Under the pieces are notes generated by a model. The model saw nothing but the letters and a program-made list of their open reading frames with translations. It had not been told where the DNA came from and did not search any database. Below, one piece after another: positions 54,456 through 63,202 of a DNA stretch of 64,000 bases. The translations under genes were made by a program, and so were the position numbers. Position 1 is the first letter of the stretch. Every line of letters starts with the position of its first letter. Location of the stretch: the NCBI RefSeq assembly GCF_039555755.1, contig NZ_CP154631.1:1054001-1118000 (forward strand), in the 5' to 3' direction. This DNA is from Pseudomonas sediminis (GTDB lineage Bacteria; Pseudomonadota; Gammaproteobacteria; Pseudomonadales; Pseudomonadaceae).

Positions 54456-54501
54456 ATCAGCCTTGTGCGAGTCGCGCGGGCTGTAGACGCAAGGTGCGAG
54501 C

Positions 54502-54870
54502 TTACTTGAGCTCGACCTTGGCGCCAGCTTCTTCCAGCTTCTTCTTGGCGTCTTCAGCAGCTTCTTTGCTCAGACCTTCAGCGATAACCTGAGGAGCGGT
54601 GTCGACCTTCTCCTTGGCTTCTTTCAGGCCCAGACCGGTCAGCTCGCGAACAGCCTTGATCACGTTCACTTTCTTGTCGCCAGCTTCAGCCAGAACAACG
54701 TTGAACTCGGTCTGCTCTTCAACAGCAGCAGCGGCAGCAGCCGGGCCAGCGGCAACAGCAGCAGCAGCGGTAACGCCGAAGGTTTCTTCCATCGCCTTGA
54801 TCAGCTCAACGATTTCCATAACGGATTTCTGGCCGATAGCTTCGATGATTTGCTCGTTAGTCAGAGACAT
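54502..54870 (-). CDS. rplL: 50S ribosomal protein L7/L12
   Basis: L12 (122 residues) forms the stalk that recruits translation factors. N-terminal dimer helices ([20 protein letters not shown]) are followed by the Ala-rich hinge near residues 35-52 and the C-terminal domain ([24 protein letters not shown]). Start at 54870, not the frame three codons longer. It follows rplJ by 80 bases. Confidence 0.98.
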   Translation of the reverse strand: MSLTNEQIIEAIGQKSVMEIVELIKAMEETFGVTAAAAVAAGPAAAAAAVEEQTEFNVVLAEAGDKKVNVIKAVRELTGLGLKEAKEKVDTAPQVIAEGLSKEAAEDAKKKLEEAGAKVELK

Positions 54871-54950
54871 GACTATCAATTCCTGTATTGGGGTGACGGC
54901 CTAGGCGACCATCAAATTAAACGTTTGATTTCGAAAGTGCTCACGCCGCC

Positions 54951-55451
54951 TTAGGCAGCAGCAGCTTCTTTCTGGTCGCGAATGGCTGCCAGGGTGCGAG
55001 CGAGTTTGCTGGTGGCGCCTTGAATAACGCTCATCAGCTGGGCGATGCCCTCGTCGCGCGTCGGCAGACTTGCCAGTACGTCGATCTGGTTTGCTGCGAG
55101 GTACTTGCCCTCGAACGCAGCTGCCTTGATCTCGAACTTGTCCTGACCCTTGGCAAACTCCTTGAACAGACGGGCAGCAGCGCCCGGGTGTTCGTTGGAG
55201 AAAGCGATCAGGGTCGGGCCTTTGAACACGTCGTTGAGCACGTCAAACTGAGTGCCTTCAACGGCGCGCTTGAGCAGGGTGTTACGCACGACTTTCACGT
55301 ACACACCAGCTTCGCGGGCCTCTTTACGGAGTCCGGTCATTGCGCCGACGGTCACGCCACGGGCATCAGCCACGACAGCGGACAGACCGGCTTTGGCAGC
55401 CTCGTTGACTTCAGCGACGATGGCCTTCTTGTCTTCGAGTTTAATTGCCAC
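54951..55451 (-). CDS. rplJ: 50S ribosomal protein L10
   Basis: L10 (166 residues) anchors L12 dimers to the 50S and represses its own operon. The start is a GTG at 55451, in [20 protein letters not shown], with AGGAG seven bases upstream; the ATG-started frame to 55538 adds 29 unconserved residues. [16 protein letters not shown] and the C-terminal helix EAAAA are typical. Confidence 0.97.
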   Translation of the reverse strand: MAIKLEDKKAIVAEVNEAAKAGLSAVVADARGVTVGAMTGLRKEAREAGVYVKVVRNTLLKRAVEGTQFDVLNDVFKGPTLIAFSNEHPGAAARLFKEFAKGQDKFEIKAAAFEGKYLAANQIDVLASLPTRDEGIAQLMSVIQGATSKLARTLAAIRDQKEAAAA

Positions 55452-55662
55452 GGGTTTACTCCTGGTTTTTACCGTATCGCCAAACCGAGGCTTGGCGGCG
55501 TTTTGGTGTCTGATTCGGTAACGAATCGGGAGCACCATCTGCGTAGGCCATCAGGCGAACCTGACATTTAAAACGTGTGTCACCTACGGTCTTGGATAGC
55601 CCCCGCCAGGCAGGGACCCCAATCTTCCATGGCCGGCAGCACGCGGCTACCGGCCCAATCAC
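55452..55662 (-). promoter_or_regulatory. rplJ leader region (candidate L10 autoregulatory leader)
   Basis: These 211 non-coding bases between rplA and rplJ are the position where L10(L12)4 binds its mRNA in E. coli. Pairable segments such as AACGCCGCCAAGCC with GGTTTGGCG occur just before the SD. I could not fold the whole region, so the assignment is by position. Confidence 0.5.
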
Positions 55663-56358
55663 TTACGCGTCGAGCGAAGCCTGATCGATGATCAGACCCG
55701 GACCCATGGTGGTGCTCAGGGTCACACGCTTGACGTAGATACCTTTCGAGGTCGACGGCTTCAGACGCTTGAGGTCAGACAGCAGGGCTTCCACGTTCTG
55801 CTTCAGCGCAGCGGCTTCGAAGCCGACCTTGCCAACGGAGGTGTGGATGATGCCGTTCTTGTCGGTACGGAAACGCACCTGACCAGCCTTGGCGTTCTTG
55901 ACAGCGGTAGCGACGTCCGGAGTCACGGTGCCGACTTTCGGGTTCGGCATCAGGCCGCGCGGGCCCAGAACCTGACCCAACTGGCCAACAACACGCATAG
56001 CGTCCGGAGAGGCGATGACCACGTCGTAGTTGAGATCGCCGGCTTTCATTTCGGCAGCCAGATCGTCCATACCGACCTTGTCGGCACCGGCAGCCAGGGC
56101 TGCTTCAGCGCCCGGACCTTGGGTGAACACGGCAACGCGTACGGTCTTGCCAGTGCCGTTCGGCAGAACGGTGGCGCCACGTACGACCTGGTCGGATTTA
56201 CGCGGGTCTACACCCAGGTTCACCGCGACGTCAAAGGACTCTACGAATTTGGCAGCAGGCAGCGAAGCCAGCAGAGTTGCCGCTTCTTCGAAACTGTAGG
56301 CCTTGCCTGCTTCGACTTTCTCGGCAATGGCCTTTTGGCGCTTGGTCAACTTAGCCAT
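55663..56358 (-). CDS. rplA: 50S ribosomal protein L1
   Basis: L1 (231 residues) forms the E-site stalk and represses rplKA m[24 protein letters not shown] starts it; [15 protein letters not shown] is the signature near residue 131. It overlaps the rplK stop by one base (TAATG-type junction). Confidence 0.98.
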   Translation of the reverse strand: MAKLTKRQKAIAEKVEAGKAYSFEEAATLLASLPAAKFVESFDVAVNLGVDPRKSDQVVRGATVLPNGTGKTVRVAVFTQGPGAEAALAAGADKVGMDDLAAEMKAGDLNYDVVIASPDAMRVVGQLGQVLGPRGLMPNPKVGTVTPDVATAVKNAKAGQVRFRTDKNGIIHTSVGKVGFEAAALKQNVEALLSDLKRLKPSTSKGIYVKRVTLSTTMGPGLIIDQASLDA

Positions 56359-56789
56359 TACACACCCTCCACGTTGAGGCCCATGCTACGAGCGGAGCCG
56401 GCGATGGTGCGCACGGCCGCATCCAGGTCAGCGGCAGTCAGATCGGCCTGCTTGGTCTTGGCGATCTCTTCCAGCTGAGCACGGGTAACGGTGCCTACTT
56501 TGACGGTGTTCGGACGCGCGGAACCACTGGTCAGGCCAGCAGCCTTCTTCAGCAGCACGGCGGCCGGGGTGCTCTTGGTTTCAAAGGTGAAGCTGCGGTC
56601 ACTGTATACAGTGATGATCACAGGAGTCGGCAGACCCGGCTCGACGCCTTGAGTCTTGGCGTTGAACGCCTTGCAGAATTCCATGATGTTTACACCGTGC
56701 TGACCCAGAGCAGGACCAACGGGTGGCGACGGGTTTGCCTGACCGGCTTTAACCTGCAGCTTGATATAAGCCTGAATCTTCTTAGCCAT
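56358..56789 (-). CDS. rplK: 50S ribosomal protein L11
   Basis: L11 (143 residues) binds the GTPase-associated centre of 23S r[35 protein letters not shown] and [15 protein letters not shown] are diagnostic. The ~70 bases before it contain a candidate L1 target (AAGTAACCTCGGGGAGCCG) but no clear promoter. Confidence 0.98.
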   Translation of the reverse strand: MAKKIQAYIKLQVKAGQANPSPPVGPALGQHGVNIMEFCKAFNAKTQGVEPGLPTPVIITVYSDRSFTFETKSTPAAVLLKKAAGLTSGSARPNTVKVGTVTRAQLEEIAKTKQADLTAADLDAAVRTIAGSARSMGLNVEGV

Positions 56790-56861
56790 TAGCTACTCCA
56801 ATTTCGGGTTCGAACGCCTTACGGCTCCCCGAGGTTACTTACGCATTTATCCCAATGACGA

Positions 56862-56890
56862 CAAAACCCCGCAGCCTAGGACTGCGGGGT
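56862..56890 (-). terminator. Terminator after nusG
   Basis: CCCCGCAG and CTGCGGGG pair around a 7-base loop, followed by TTTTG on the minus strand. It lies about 20 bases past the nusG stop and separates secE-nusG from rplKA. Confidence 0.9.
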
Positions 56891-56908
56891 GGGGGATGCT
56901 TATGTCAG

Positions 56909-57442
56909 TTATGCCTTCTCGACCTGACTGAACTCCAGCTCGACCGGGGTGGAGCGACCGAAAATGGTCACAGCAACCTGGATGCGGCTTTTCTCGTAAT
57001 TCACTTCTTCGACGACACCGCCAAAGTCGGCGAACGGACCATCGATAACACGAACCATCTCGCCCGGCTCAAACAACGTTTTCGGCTTGGGCTTGTCGCC
57101 ACTATCGGCAACACGACGCAGAATGGCCTCGGCTTCTTTCTCGGTAATCGGCGCCGGCTTGTCAGCCGTACCACCAATGAAACCCATGACACGCGGCGTA
57201 TCCTTGATCAAGTGCCAAGTCGCCTCGCTCATTTCCATCTGCACAAGAACGTAGCCAGGGAAGAACTTGCGCTCACTCTTGCGCTTCTGACCATTGCGCA
57301 TCTCGACCACTTCTTCAGTGGGCACGAGAATCTCGCCAAAGTCATCTTCCATCCCAGCCAGCTTCACGCGCTCGATGAGCGAGCGCATGACATGCTTCTC
57401 GTAACCCGAGTAAGCATGCACGACGTACCAACGCTTAGCCAC
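56909..57442 (-). CDS. nusG: Transcription factor NusG
   Basis: NusG (177 residues) binds RNA polymerase through its NGN domain ([22 protein letters not shown]) and contacts Rho or S10 through the C-terminal KOW domain ([24 protein letters not shown]). It follows secE by 9 bases, the universal order. Confidence 0.98.
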   Translation of the reverse strand: MAKRWYVVHAYSGYEKHVMRSLIERVKLAGMEDDFGEILVPTEEVVEMRNGQKRKSERKFFPGYVLVQMEMSEATWHLIKDTPRVMGFIGGTADKPAPITEKEAEAILRRVADSGDKPKPKTLFEPGEMVRVIDGPFADFGGVVEEVNYEKSRIQVAVTIFGRSTPVELEFSQVEKA

Positions 57443-57451
57443 GAGACACCC

Positions 57452-57820
57452 TTAACCAACAATCAGCGAAATCAGCAAACCGAGCAGGGAATCGAGCCCC
57501 CACAACAGCAGCGCCATGACCAACACCACAGCAACCACGATCAGGGTAGTCTGAGTGGTCTCCTGGCGAGTCGGCCAAACAACCTTACGAATCTCGACGC
57601 GCGCTTCTTTCAGCAGCACCGCGAAAGCCTGACCGCGAGCAGTCTGAAACGCCACGAAAGCGGCAACAGCGCCCAGCACAACCAAACCCAGAACACGATA
57701 CAGAACAGGCTCTGCAGAAAAGTACTGATTACCCACCACACCCACCGCAACCAGGGCAGCGACAACCAGCCACTTGACCAGATCAAAGCGAGAGTCTTTG
57801 GCTTCAGCCTTAACATTCAT
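57452..57820 (-). CDS. secE: Preprotein translocase subunit SecE
   Basis: SecE (122 residues) clamps SecY in the inner membrane. Three membrane helices are present (WLVVAALVAVGVVGNQYF, VLGLVVLGAVAAFVAF, LIVVAVVLVMALLLWGLDSLLG), the long enterobacterial/Pseudomonas form. The conserved amphipathic stretch EVRIEIRKV-like (LKEARVEIRKVVWPTRQETTQ) precedes the last helix. The start is MNVKAEAKDSRF at 57820. Confidence 0.97.
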   Translation of the reverse strand: MNVKAEAKDSRFDLVKWLVVAALVAVGVVGNQYFSAEPVLYRVLGLVVLGAVAAFVAFQTARGQAFAVLLKEARVEIRKVVWPTRQETTQTTLIVVAVVLVMALLLWGLDSLLGLLISLIVG

Positions 57821-57862
57821 TCGAGAGGATCCTGTGAAAGACACGCCAAATTCGTTAGAAAA

Positions 57863-57938
57863 TGGCAGGTCAGGAGGGAATCGAACCCCCAACCTGCGGT
57901 TTTGGAGACCGCCGCTCTGCCAATTGAGCTACTGACCT
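57863..57938 (-). tRNA. tRNA-Trp (CCA)
   Basis: A 76-base cloverleaf begins AGGTCAGTAGCTCAATTGG and ends with encoded CCA. The anticodon loop CTCCAAA gives CCA, and the T-loop GGTTCGATTCC is intact. It sits between tuf and secE, as in P. aeruginosa and E. coli relatives. Confidence 0.98.
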
Positions 57939-57942
57939 AAAG

Positions 57943-57971
57943 CAAAATCAGGCCGGCCATTATGCCGGCCC
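57943..57971 (-). terminator. Hairpin between tuf and tRNA-Trp
   Basis: GGCCGGC and GCCGGCC pair around a short AT-rich loop, followed by TGATTTTGC on the minus strand. It may end the tuf transcript partially or serve processing of tRNA-Trp. Confidence 0.6.
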
Positions 57972-57991
57972 GAGAGGAACAGATCAACCGA

Positions 57992-59185
57992 TTACTCGAC
58001 GATCTTGGCAACCACGCCAGCACCAACGGTACGACCACCTTCGCGAATTGCGAAGCGCAGGCCGTCTTCCATGGCGATCGGCTTGATCAGGGTAACAACC
58101 ATTTTGATGTTGTCGCCCGGCATTACCATCTCAACGCCTTCCGGCAGCTCGCACGAACCGGTCACGTCAGTGGTACGGAAGTAGAACTGAGGACGGTAGC
58201 CTTTGAAGAACGGGGTGTGACGACCACCTTCTTCTTTGGACAGAACGTATACTTCAGCTTCGAACTTGGTGTGCGGCTTGATGGTGCCCGGCTTGGCCAG
58301 AACCTGACCACGCTCGACTTCATCACGCTTGGTGCCGCGCAGCAGCACGCCGCAGTTCTCACCAGCACGACCTTCGTCCAGCAGCTTGCGGAACATCTCA
58401 ACGCCGGTGCAGGTGGTCTTGGTGGTCGGACGCAGACCAACGATTTCGATTTCTTCCTGGATCTTGACGATACCGCGCTCTACACGACCGGTCACAACAG
58501 TACCGCGGCCGGAGATCGAGAATACGTCTTCGATCGGCATCAGGAACGGACGGTCGATGGCACGAACCGGCTCAGGAATGTAGCTATCCAGAGTCTCAAC
58601 CAGTTTCTTGACGGCAGTGGTGCCCATCTCGTTGGCGTCTTCGCCGTTCAGCGCCATCAGCGCGGAACCGATGATGATCGGAGTGTCGTCACCCGGGAAA
58701 TCGTAGGTGCTCAGCAGGTCGCGAACTTCCATCTCGACCAGCTCCAGCAGCTCAGCATCGTCAACCATGTCAGCCTTGTTCAGGAAGACAACGATGTACG
58801 GCACGCCAACCTGACGGGACAGCAGGATGTGCTCACGAGTTTGCGGCATCGGACCATCGGCAGCCGAGCAGACCAGGATCGCGCCGTCCATCTGGGCAGC
58901 ACCGGTGATCATGTTCTTCACGTAGTCGGCGTGACCCGGGCAGTCAACGTGCGCGTAGTGACGAATATTGGAGTCGTACTCTACGTGCGCAGTGTTGATG
59001 GTGATACCACGAGCCTTCTCTTCCGGCGCGCTGTCGATCTTGTCGAAGTCGACCTTGGCCGAACCGAATACTTCGGAGCAGACGCGGGTCAGAGCAGCGG
59101 TCAGAGTGGTTTTACCGTGGTCAACGTGACCGATGGTGCCAACGTTGACGTGCGGTTTGTTACGTTCGAATTTCTCTTTAGCCAT
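57992..59185 (-). CDS. tuf: Elongation factor Tu (tRNA-operon copy)
   Basis: This 397-residue EF-Tu is the second copy, in a tRNA(Tyr-Gly-Thr)-tuf-tRNA-Trp-secE unit. G motifs are the same as in the other copy. The four differences (Lys44, Asn73, Ala184, Ser201) all lie in or next to the G domain, while domains 2 and 3 are identical in protein and nearly identical in DNA, as expected from gene conversion. It is preceded by a hairpin after tRNA-Thr. Confidence 0.98.
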   Translation of the reverse strand: MAKEKFERNKPHVNVGTIGHVDHGKTTLTAALTRVCSEVFGSAKVDFDKIDSAPEEKARGITINTAHVEYDSNIRHYAHVDCPGHADYVKNMITGAAQMDGAILVCSAADGPMPQTREHILLSRQVGVPYIVVFLNKADMVDDAELLELVEMEVRDLLSTYDFPGDDTPIIIGSALMALNGEDANEMGTTAVKKLVETLDSYIPEPVRAIDRPFLMPIEDVFSISGRGTVVTGRVERGIVKIQEEIEIVGLRPTTKTTCTGVEMFRKLLDEGRAGENCGVLLRGTKRDEVERGQVLAKPGTIKPHTKFEAEVYVLSKEEGGRHTPFFKGYRPQFYFRTTDVTGSCELPEGVEMVMPGDNIKMVVTLIKPIAMEDGLRFAIREGGRTVGAGVVAKIVE

Positions 59186-59228
59186 CTTGACCGTCTCCTA
59201 GCGAAGAATTGAGCAAGCCATGCCGCCA

Positions 59229-59262
59229 TTAAAACAAAGGCAGATACTTTCATATCTGCCTT
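59229..59262 (-). terminator. Terminator-like hairpin between tRNA-Thr and tuf
   Basis: AAGGCAGATA and TATCTGCCTT pair around a 6-base loop, followed by TGTTTTAAT on the minus strand, only 8 bases past the tRNA 3' end. Probably partial termination setting the tRNA to tuf ratio. Confidence 0.7.
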
Positions 59263-59269
59263 CATTAGA

Positions 59270-59345
59270 TGGAGCTCATGAGCGGATTTGAACCGCTGAC
59301 CTCACCCTTACCAAGGGTGTGCTCTACCAACTGAGCTACATGAGC
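59270..59345 (-). tRNA. tRNA-Thr (GGT)
   Basis: A 76-base cloverleaf starts GCTCATGTAGCTCAGTTGG with encoded CCA end. The anticodon loop TTGGTAA gives GGT and the T-arm is GCGGTTCAAATCCGC. It is the third tRNA of the operon. Confidence 0.98.
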
Positions 59346-59371
59346 CAGACCCTGTTGCGCCAACCACAAAC

Positions 59372-59445
<74 letters not shown>

Positions 59446-59469
59446 GGAGCTTGCAGCTCACGCTAAATC

Positions 59470-59554
<85 letters not shown>

Positions 59555-59567
59555 AAAGTGAGGCGGC

Positions 59568-59596
59568 ATTTTCTAGATCCGCCACCCTGCTGTCAA
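59568..59596 (-). promoter_or_regulatory. Promoter of the tRNA-Tyr/Gly/Thr-tuf operon
   Basis: TTGACA and GAAAAT are 17 bases apart on the minus strand (TAGAAA at 15 is the alternative). An A/T-rich UP-like tract (GATTTTAATGAGAAAAAGC) lies just upstream and a GC-rich discriminator (GCCGCC) downstream, as in stringently controlled stable-RNA promoters. Confidence 0.8.
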
Positions 59597-59695
59597 GCTT
59601 TTTCTCATTAAAATCTTGAGGTTAGCTACTTCGACAACATCTTCGCCGGGAACCAACTTTGACCACCCTGCGAAGCGGGCGCCATTCTATGCAAA

Positions 59696-60382
59696 CTACT
59701 GGAGCAATGCAACGCCTTCACAAGGCATTAATTGATGCTGCAAACCGGCAAAGTCTCCGGCAAGTCGCCCAAGCAAAAACTCGTCAGCCAAGCGCCGACT
59801 TTCCGGGGCCACGCGCACCCAAAAACTGCGATGCGCACGTGAGAGTTCGCGAATCTGCGGCTCGTAACCCACATCACGCAAACGCTGCATAACGCTATTG
59901 GCCGAGTCATTACGAGGGAATATCCCCAGCGATATGCCATTCGCCAGCTCACCCTGAGTGATGATGTAGCTATCGATACGCCGGGCCTGCAGCTCACGCA
60001 ACTGCCTCAGCGAGGCCTGACGCGAAGCCAGAGGTGGCAGATAAACCCAATACTCGACACCAGCTGCAGCATCGACGCTGCGCACTTCAGCCTGGATATC
60101 CAAGCTCAAAAGCCGCTGCTCCACAACCCTGGCTCTCGACTCCTCTTCGAAACTCCCCAGATAGAGGCAGACTGCCGCCTCAGGAGCAACGGCATCAGCC
60201 GGCGCCGAAGATTCTGCGCGCACGCGCGGCGCATCCGCCTCACTCAACAGACGAATATCTTTACGCGCCGACTGATAAGCACCGGCTGGAGCCACCTCCT
60301 TGGCGCGCAAGGGGCCCTGCTGCTGATGCCAGACGTAATAGAAAGCGTTAAGTAGCAGGAGCAATAGCAGAATCCAGCGCAT
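59696..60382 (-). CDS. Membrane-anchored SPOR-like domain protein
   Basis: The protein has 228 residues. An N-terminal anchor (MRWILLLLLLLNAFYYVW) is followed by a linker to about residue 70, then a region starting CLYLGSFEEESRARVVEQRL that reads as an SPOR-like alpha/beta repeat (later GISLGIFPRNDSANSVMQRLRDVGYEP). SPOR domains bind denuded septal peptidoglycan. A conserved hypothetical stands here in P. aeruginosa next to coaX. It follows coaX by 8 bases; function is otherwise unknown. Confidence 0.8.
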   Translation of the reverse strand: MRWILLLLLLLNAFYYVWHQQQGPLRAKEVAPAGAYQSARKDIRLLSEADAPRVRAESSAPADAVAPEAAVCLYLGSFEEESRARVVEQRLLSLDIQAEVRSVDAAAGVEYWVYLPPLASRQASLRQLRELQARRIDSYIITQGELANGISLGIFPRNDSANSVMQRLRDVGYEPQIRELSRAHRSFWVRVAPESRRLADEFLLGRLAGDFAGLQHQLMPCEGVALLQ

Positions 60383-60390
60383 GCCTCGCC

Positions 60391-61140
60391 TCAGCTCAAG
60401 GGACAGGCGATAGCCAGTCCGACAAATACCAGATCAGGAACAACATGCGCCCCCGGAACCACGTCTCGCACCAGGCCCGCATCGCCGCCAGTCAGGAAAA
60501 CCTCGAATCCGTCAGGAAAACGAGCCTGCGCTTGCAGCAACTGTTCGGCAACAAAACCACGCAGCATCAATACGCAGCCTCGCTCGACAGCCTCCGCAGT
60601 GGAGCGCCCAGGCTCCAACTCCTGCAAAGCGGCGAGCGCCACCTGACGATCGTAGCGAATACGCCGAGTGTGCGTGCTCAACTGATCACGCATCAGCGGC
60701 AACCCAGGGCAGATGAAACCACCCTGATGCCTACCATCGGCCGATACGAAGTCTGCGGTCACCGCAGTTCCAAGATCCACTACCAGACAAGCGCGCTGCC
60801 CCAGGTGATAGGCGCCCAGCACAGCCAGCCAACGGTCCAGACCAAGGCGCCGGAAGTCTTCATAACCGTTCTGCACCACCCCGACCTGACTAGCAGATTG
60901 AGCGCAGACCGCATCCACCCCTAAGGACTCACGGATACGCGCAACCAACTGCTCGGTCTCAGCATCGCTACGCACACTGACCAGGCGACAGCGACTCACC
61001 CGCAACTGAGACGCAGCAGCCAAAGACTCGAAAAGCGCGGCATCGGAGTCGACCACGCCAGCAAGAACGCGCTGCGCTCCATCCACGGAGATGACCCGCC
61101 ACTTGATAAAGCTATTACCGCAGTCGAGCTCAAGAATCAT
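60391..61140 (-). CDS. coaX: Type III pantothenate kinase
   Basis: CoaX (249 residues) phosphorylates pantothenate, the first step to coenzyme A, and does not show CoA feedback inhibition. [16 protein letters not shown] carries the phosphate-binding loop, [13 protein letters not shown] the catalytic Asp region, and [13 protein letters not shown] the third ASKHA motif. Its start lies within birA (11-base overlap), so the two are translationally linked. Confidence 0.95.
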   Translation of the reverse strand: MILELDCGNSFIKWRVISVDGAQRVLAGVVDSDAALFESLAAASQLRVSRCRLVSVRSDAETEQLVARIRESLGVDAVCAQSASQVGVVQNGYEDFRRLGLDRWLAVLGAYHLGQRACLVVDLGTAVTADFVSADGRHQGGFICPGLPLMRDQLSTHTRRIRYDRQVALAALQELEPGRSTAEAVERGCVLMLRGFVAEQLLQAQARFPDGFEVFLTGGDAGLVRDVVPGAHVVPDLVFVGLAIACPLS

Positions 61141-62095
61141 GCTGCAACCTCAGGCTCAACTCGCCACCACTGAAGGAGCGATCAACGCCTTCCACGCTCA
61201 GCCTAATAGCGCCTCGCTCATCAACTCCAAGCACGACACCCAGCGTCGCATTGCTTCCTGCCGTCAACGCAACAGAGCGCCCACGCCACGCATGCAAGGC
61301 TTCCCACTCCTCGCGCAAACCAGCAAAGCCGTGCTGCCAATGAGTGGACAGGCTGCTCCGAAGCTGCAACAACAGCTCAGCAGCCAATTCATTACGATCG
61401 AGCATCCGCCCAAGGCATTGCCGCACCGAGGTCCAAGGCTGATCGATCACAGCGGGCGCATCGACTGCCATGTTGACGTTGATACCGATACCAATCACCA
61501 CATGACAGACATCGGCCGGGTCTCCAGCGAGCTCCAGGAGAATTCCGGATATCTTGCGACCTTCAACAAGCACATCATTCGGCCATTTGAGTCGCGCGTC
61601 ATCGACGCCACAGGATTGCAGTGCTTTGGCGACAGCAAGGCCTACAGTCAGACTCAAGGCCTCCACCTGACTCATCCCACCTTCTACACGCAGAACGACA
61701 CTGCAATAAAGGTTCTCGGCAAAAGGGCTGGCCCAGACACGCCCCCGCCGACCGCGGCCAGCGGTCTGACGCTCCGCAAGCAGCACGAAAGGCGCACTCA
61801 CCCCAGCATCGAGGCGACGAAAGATCTCGGCGTTCGTCGAATCCACGCTGGACTCAACAGAGATCGGCCAATCCAAGCCATCTGCGCCACGAGAGATATC
61901 TCCGGCATCGAGCAAAGTCATGGGTGAAGACAGCCGATAGCCCCGACCAGGAACCTTGAACACCTCGATCCCCAGCTCGGCCTCCAGGCCTTGCAGTTGC
62001 TTCCAGATGGCACTGCGACTTATCCCAAGCTTCGCCCCCAGGGCTTCACCGGAATGGAATCGACCATCCTGCAGAAGTTTCAACAATTCCAGCAT
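61130..62095 (-). CDS. birA: Biotin-protein ligase/biotin operon repressor BirA
   Basis: BirA (321 residues) attaches biotin to carboxylase carrier proteins. [34 protein letters not shown] is the winged-helix DNA-binding domain, so it may also act as repressor. The catalytic [12 protein letters not shown] loop and [18 protein letters not shown] (biotin/ATP binding) follow, then the C-terminal SH3-like domain. Start at 62095; a frame to 62167 is not conserved. Confidence 0.95.
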   Translation of the reverse strand: MLELLKLLQDGRFHSGEALGAKLGISRSAIWKQLQGLEAELGIEVFKVPGRGYRLSSPMTLLDAGDISRGADGLDWPISVESSVDSTNAEIFRRLDAGVSAPFVLLAERQTAGRGRRGRVWASPFAENLYCSVVLRVEGGMSQVEALSLTVGLAVAKALQSCGVDDARLKWPNDVLVEGRKISGILLELAGDPADVCHVVIGIGINVNMAVDAPAVIDQPWTSVRQCLGRMLDRNELAAELLLQLRSSLSTHWQHGFAGLREEWEALHAWRGRSVALTAGSNATLGVVLGVDERGAIRLSVEGVDRSFSGGELSLRLQHDS

Positions 62096-62235
62096 GCCAG
62101 GCCCCGCCACGAACAAGGCTGGCATGATAACGATGAGGCTCCGGCTTGCATAGAAAACGGGAAGCATAAGAAATCTATATAAAGGAAAGATCCTGCCCCA
62201 CGCACAGGACCAAACCCTCAGAACCTATAAACAGC

Positions 62236-62263
62236 AAAGGCCACCTTCAGGTGGCCTTTTTCT
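62236..62263. terminator. Terminator-like hairpin upstream of birA
   Basis: AAAGGCCACC and GGTGGCCTTT pair around TTCA; the plus strand continues TTTTTC-like and the minus strand TGCTG. No gene is seen on the plus strand that would end here within the window, so it may be the end of a minus-strand unit interrupted by the IS, or simply a hairpin. The rest of 62096-62400 holds a repeat and no gene. Confidence 0.6.
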
Positions 62264-62286
62264 TGATGCCAATAACGCATTACTCC

Positions 62287-62349
62287 GCAGGGTGCACCGT
62301 GCGCCCCACGATAACCTCGCCCTGGTCGGTGCGCGCAGCGCGCCCTACG
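62287..62349. repeat. Diverged REP-type inverted repeat
   Basis: CGCAGGGTGCACCGTGCGCC and GGTGCGCGCAGCGCGCCCTACG are imperfect inverted arms around a ~22-base loop. They belong to the same sequence family as the repeat at 11875-11917. Confidence 0.6.
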
Positions 62350-62414
62350 CGTTTGCTGGAACGACTTCGTAACCGTCCGGGCAACACACCTCCCCGATTT
62401 CTCCAGCTAGCGGC

Positions 62415-62445
62415 ATGGTGTCCACCTGTTTTTGGTGGACACCAT
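62415..62445 (+). promoter_or_regulatory. Perfect 12-bp palindrome before IS66 tnpA
   Basis: ATGGTGTCCACC and GGTGGACACCAT are perfect inverted arms around TGTTTTT, ending 26 bases before the tnpA GTG. It may be an operator, a translation-damping hairpin or part of the IS end. Confidence 0.6.
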
Positions 62446-62471
62446 TTCAAGCCCCTTGCGGAGGATCTCCC

Positions 62472-62807
62472 GTGCCAGGCCAACGCCGCTCCTATCCCAA
62501 ATCTTTCAAGGCCCAGGTCGTCGATGAGTGCACCCAGCCCGGCGCCTCGGTTGCCGGCGTGGCCTTGAGCCACGGCCTCAACGCCAATCTCGTGCATAAG
62601 TGGATTCGCCGCCAGCAGGCACAGCTGCCCGCTGTGCCTTCAGGTTTTATTCCGATTCCTCTCGTCCCGAGCCTGCTGGCTACCCCGAGTGCGGCCGACA
62701 GGGCCATCCAGATCGCCATTCCCCATCGGGCCGGCAAGCTGTCGGTGCATTGGCCGGGCAACGACCCTGAAGGCTGCGCCCGCTTCCTGCGCGAGCTGCT
62801 GAAGTGA
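62472..62807 (+). CDS. tnpA: IS66 accessory protein TnpA
   Basis: The protein has 111 residues from a GTG with GGAGG 8 bases upstream. PGQRRSYPKSFKAQVVDECT and GVALSHGLNANLVHKWIRRQQ form a transposase_8-type helix-turn-helix. In IS66 elements this small protein is needed for transposition. It overlaps tnpB by 4 bases (ATGA). Confidence 0.9.
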   Translation: MPGQRRSYPKSFKAQVVDECTQPGASVAGVALSHGLNANLVHKWIRRQQAQLPAVPSGFIPIPLVPSLLATPSAADRAIQIAIPHRAGKLSVHWPGNDPEGCARFLRELLK

Positions 62808-63139
62808 TCCGCATCGAGCGCATCTGGCTCGCCACCGAGCCGCTGGACATGCGCGCCGGCACTGAAACCGCGTTGGCCCGGGTGGTTCAAGTGTTCGGTG
62901 CGGCGCAGCCGCACTGCGCCTACCTGTTCACCAACAAGCGCGCCAACCGGATGAAGGTGCTGGTGCACGATGGCTTCGGCATCTGGCTGGCCGCTCGCAG
63001 GCTCAATCGAGGGCGCTTCGTCTGGTCGGGCAATTGGCAGGGACAGCAGTTGGAACTCAGTCCCGAGCAGTTGCAGGCCCTGGTGGTCGGCCTACCTTGG
63101 CAGCGTCTTGGGCCCAATGCCGAGATCAGACTCCTGTAG
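62804..63139 (+). CDS. tnpB: IS66 Orf2-type protein TnpB
   Basis: The protein has 111 residues starting MIRIERIWLATEPLDMRAGTE. RANRMKVLVHDGFGIWLAARRLNRGRF is the hallmark of IS66 Orf2 (DUF1153/TnpB-like). Its mechanism is not known. It is followed by 63 bases and then tnpC. Confidence 0.95.
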   Translation: MIRIERIWLATEPLDMRAGTETALARVVQVFGAAQPHCAYLFTNKRANRMKVLVHDGFGIWLAARRLNRGRFVWSGNWQGQQLELSPEQLQALVVGLPWQRLGPNAEIRLL

Positions 63140-63202
63140 CCGGGGTGCAATTAGGCCAATGGCCTATCGCCGAGGGGGCCGACAATCAGCACACTCGGCG
63201 CC

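Noticed and set aside
62096..62470. A plus-strand gene ending at the 62236-62263 hairpin
   Set aside because: The preceding plus strand is antisense to birA, with only shadow frames and no ribosome-binding site.
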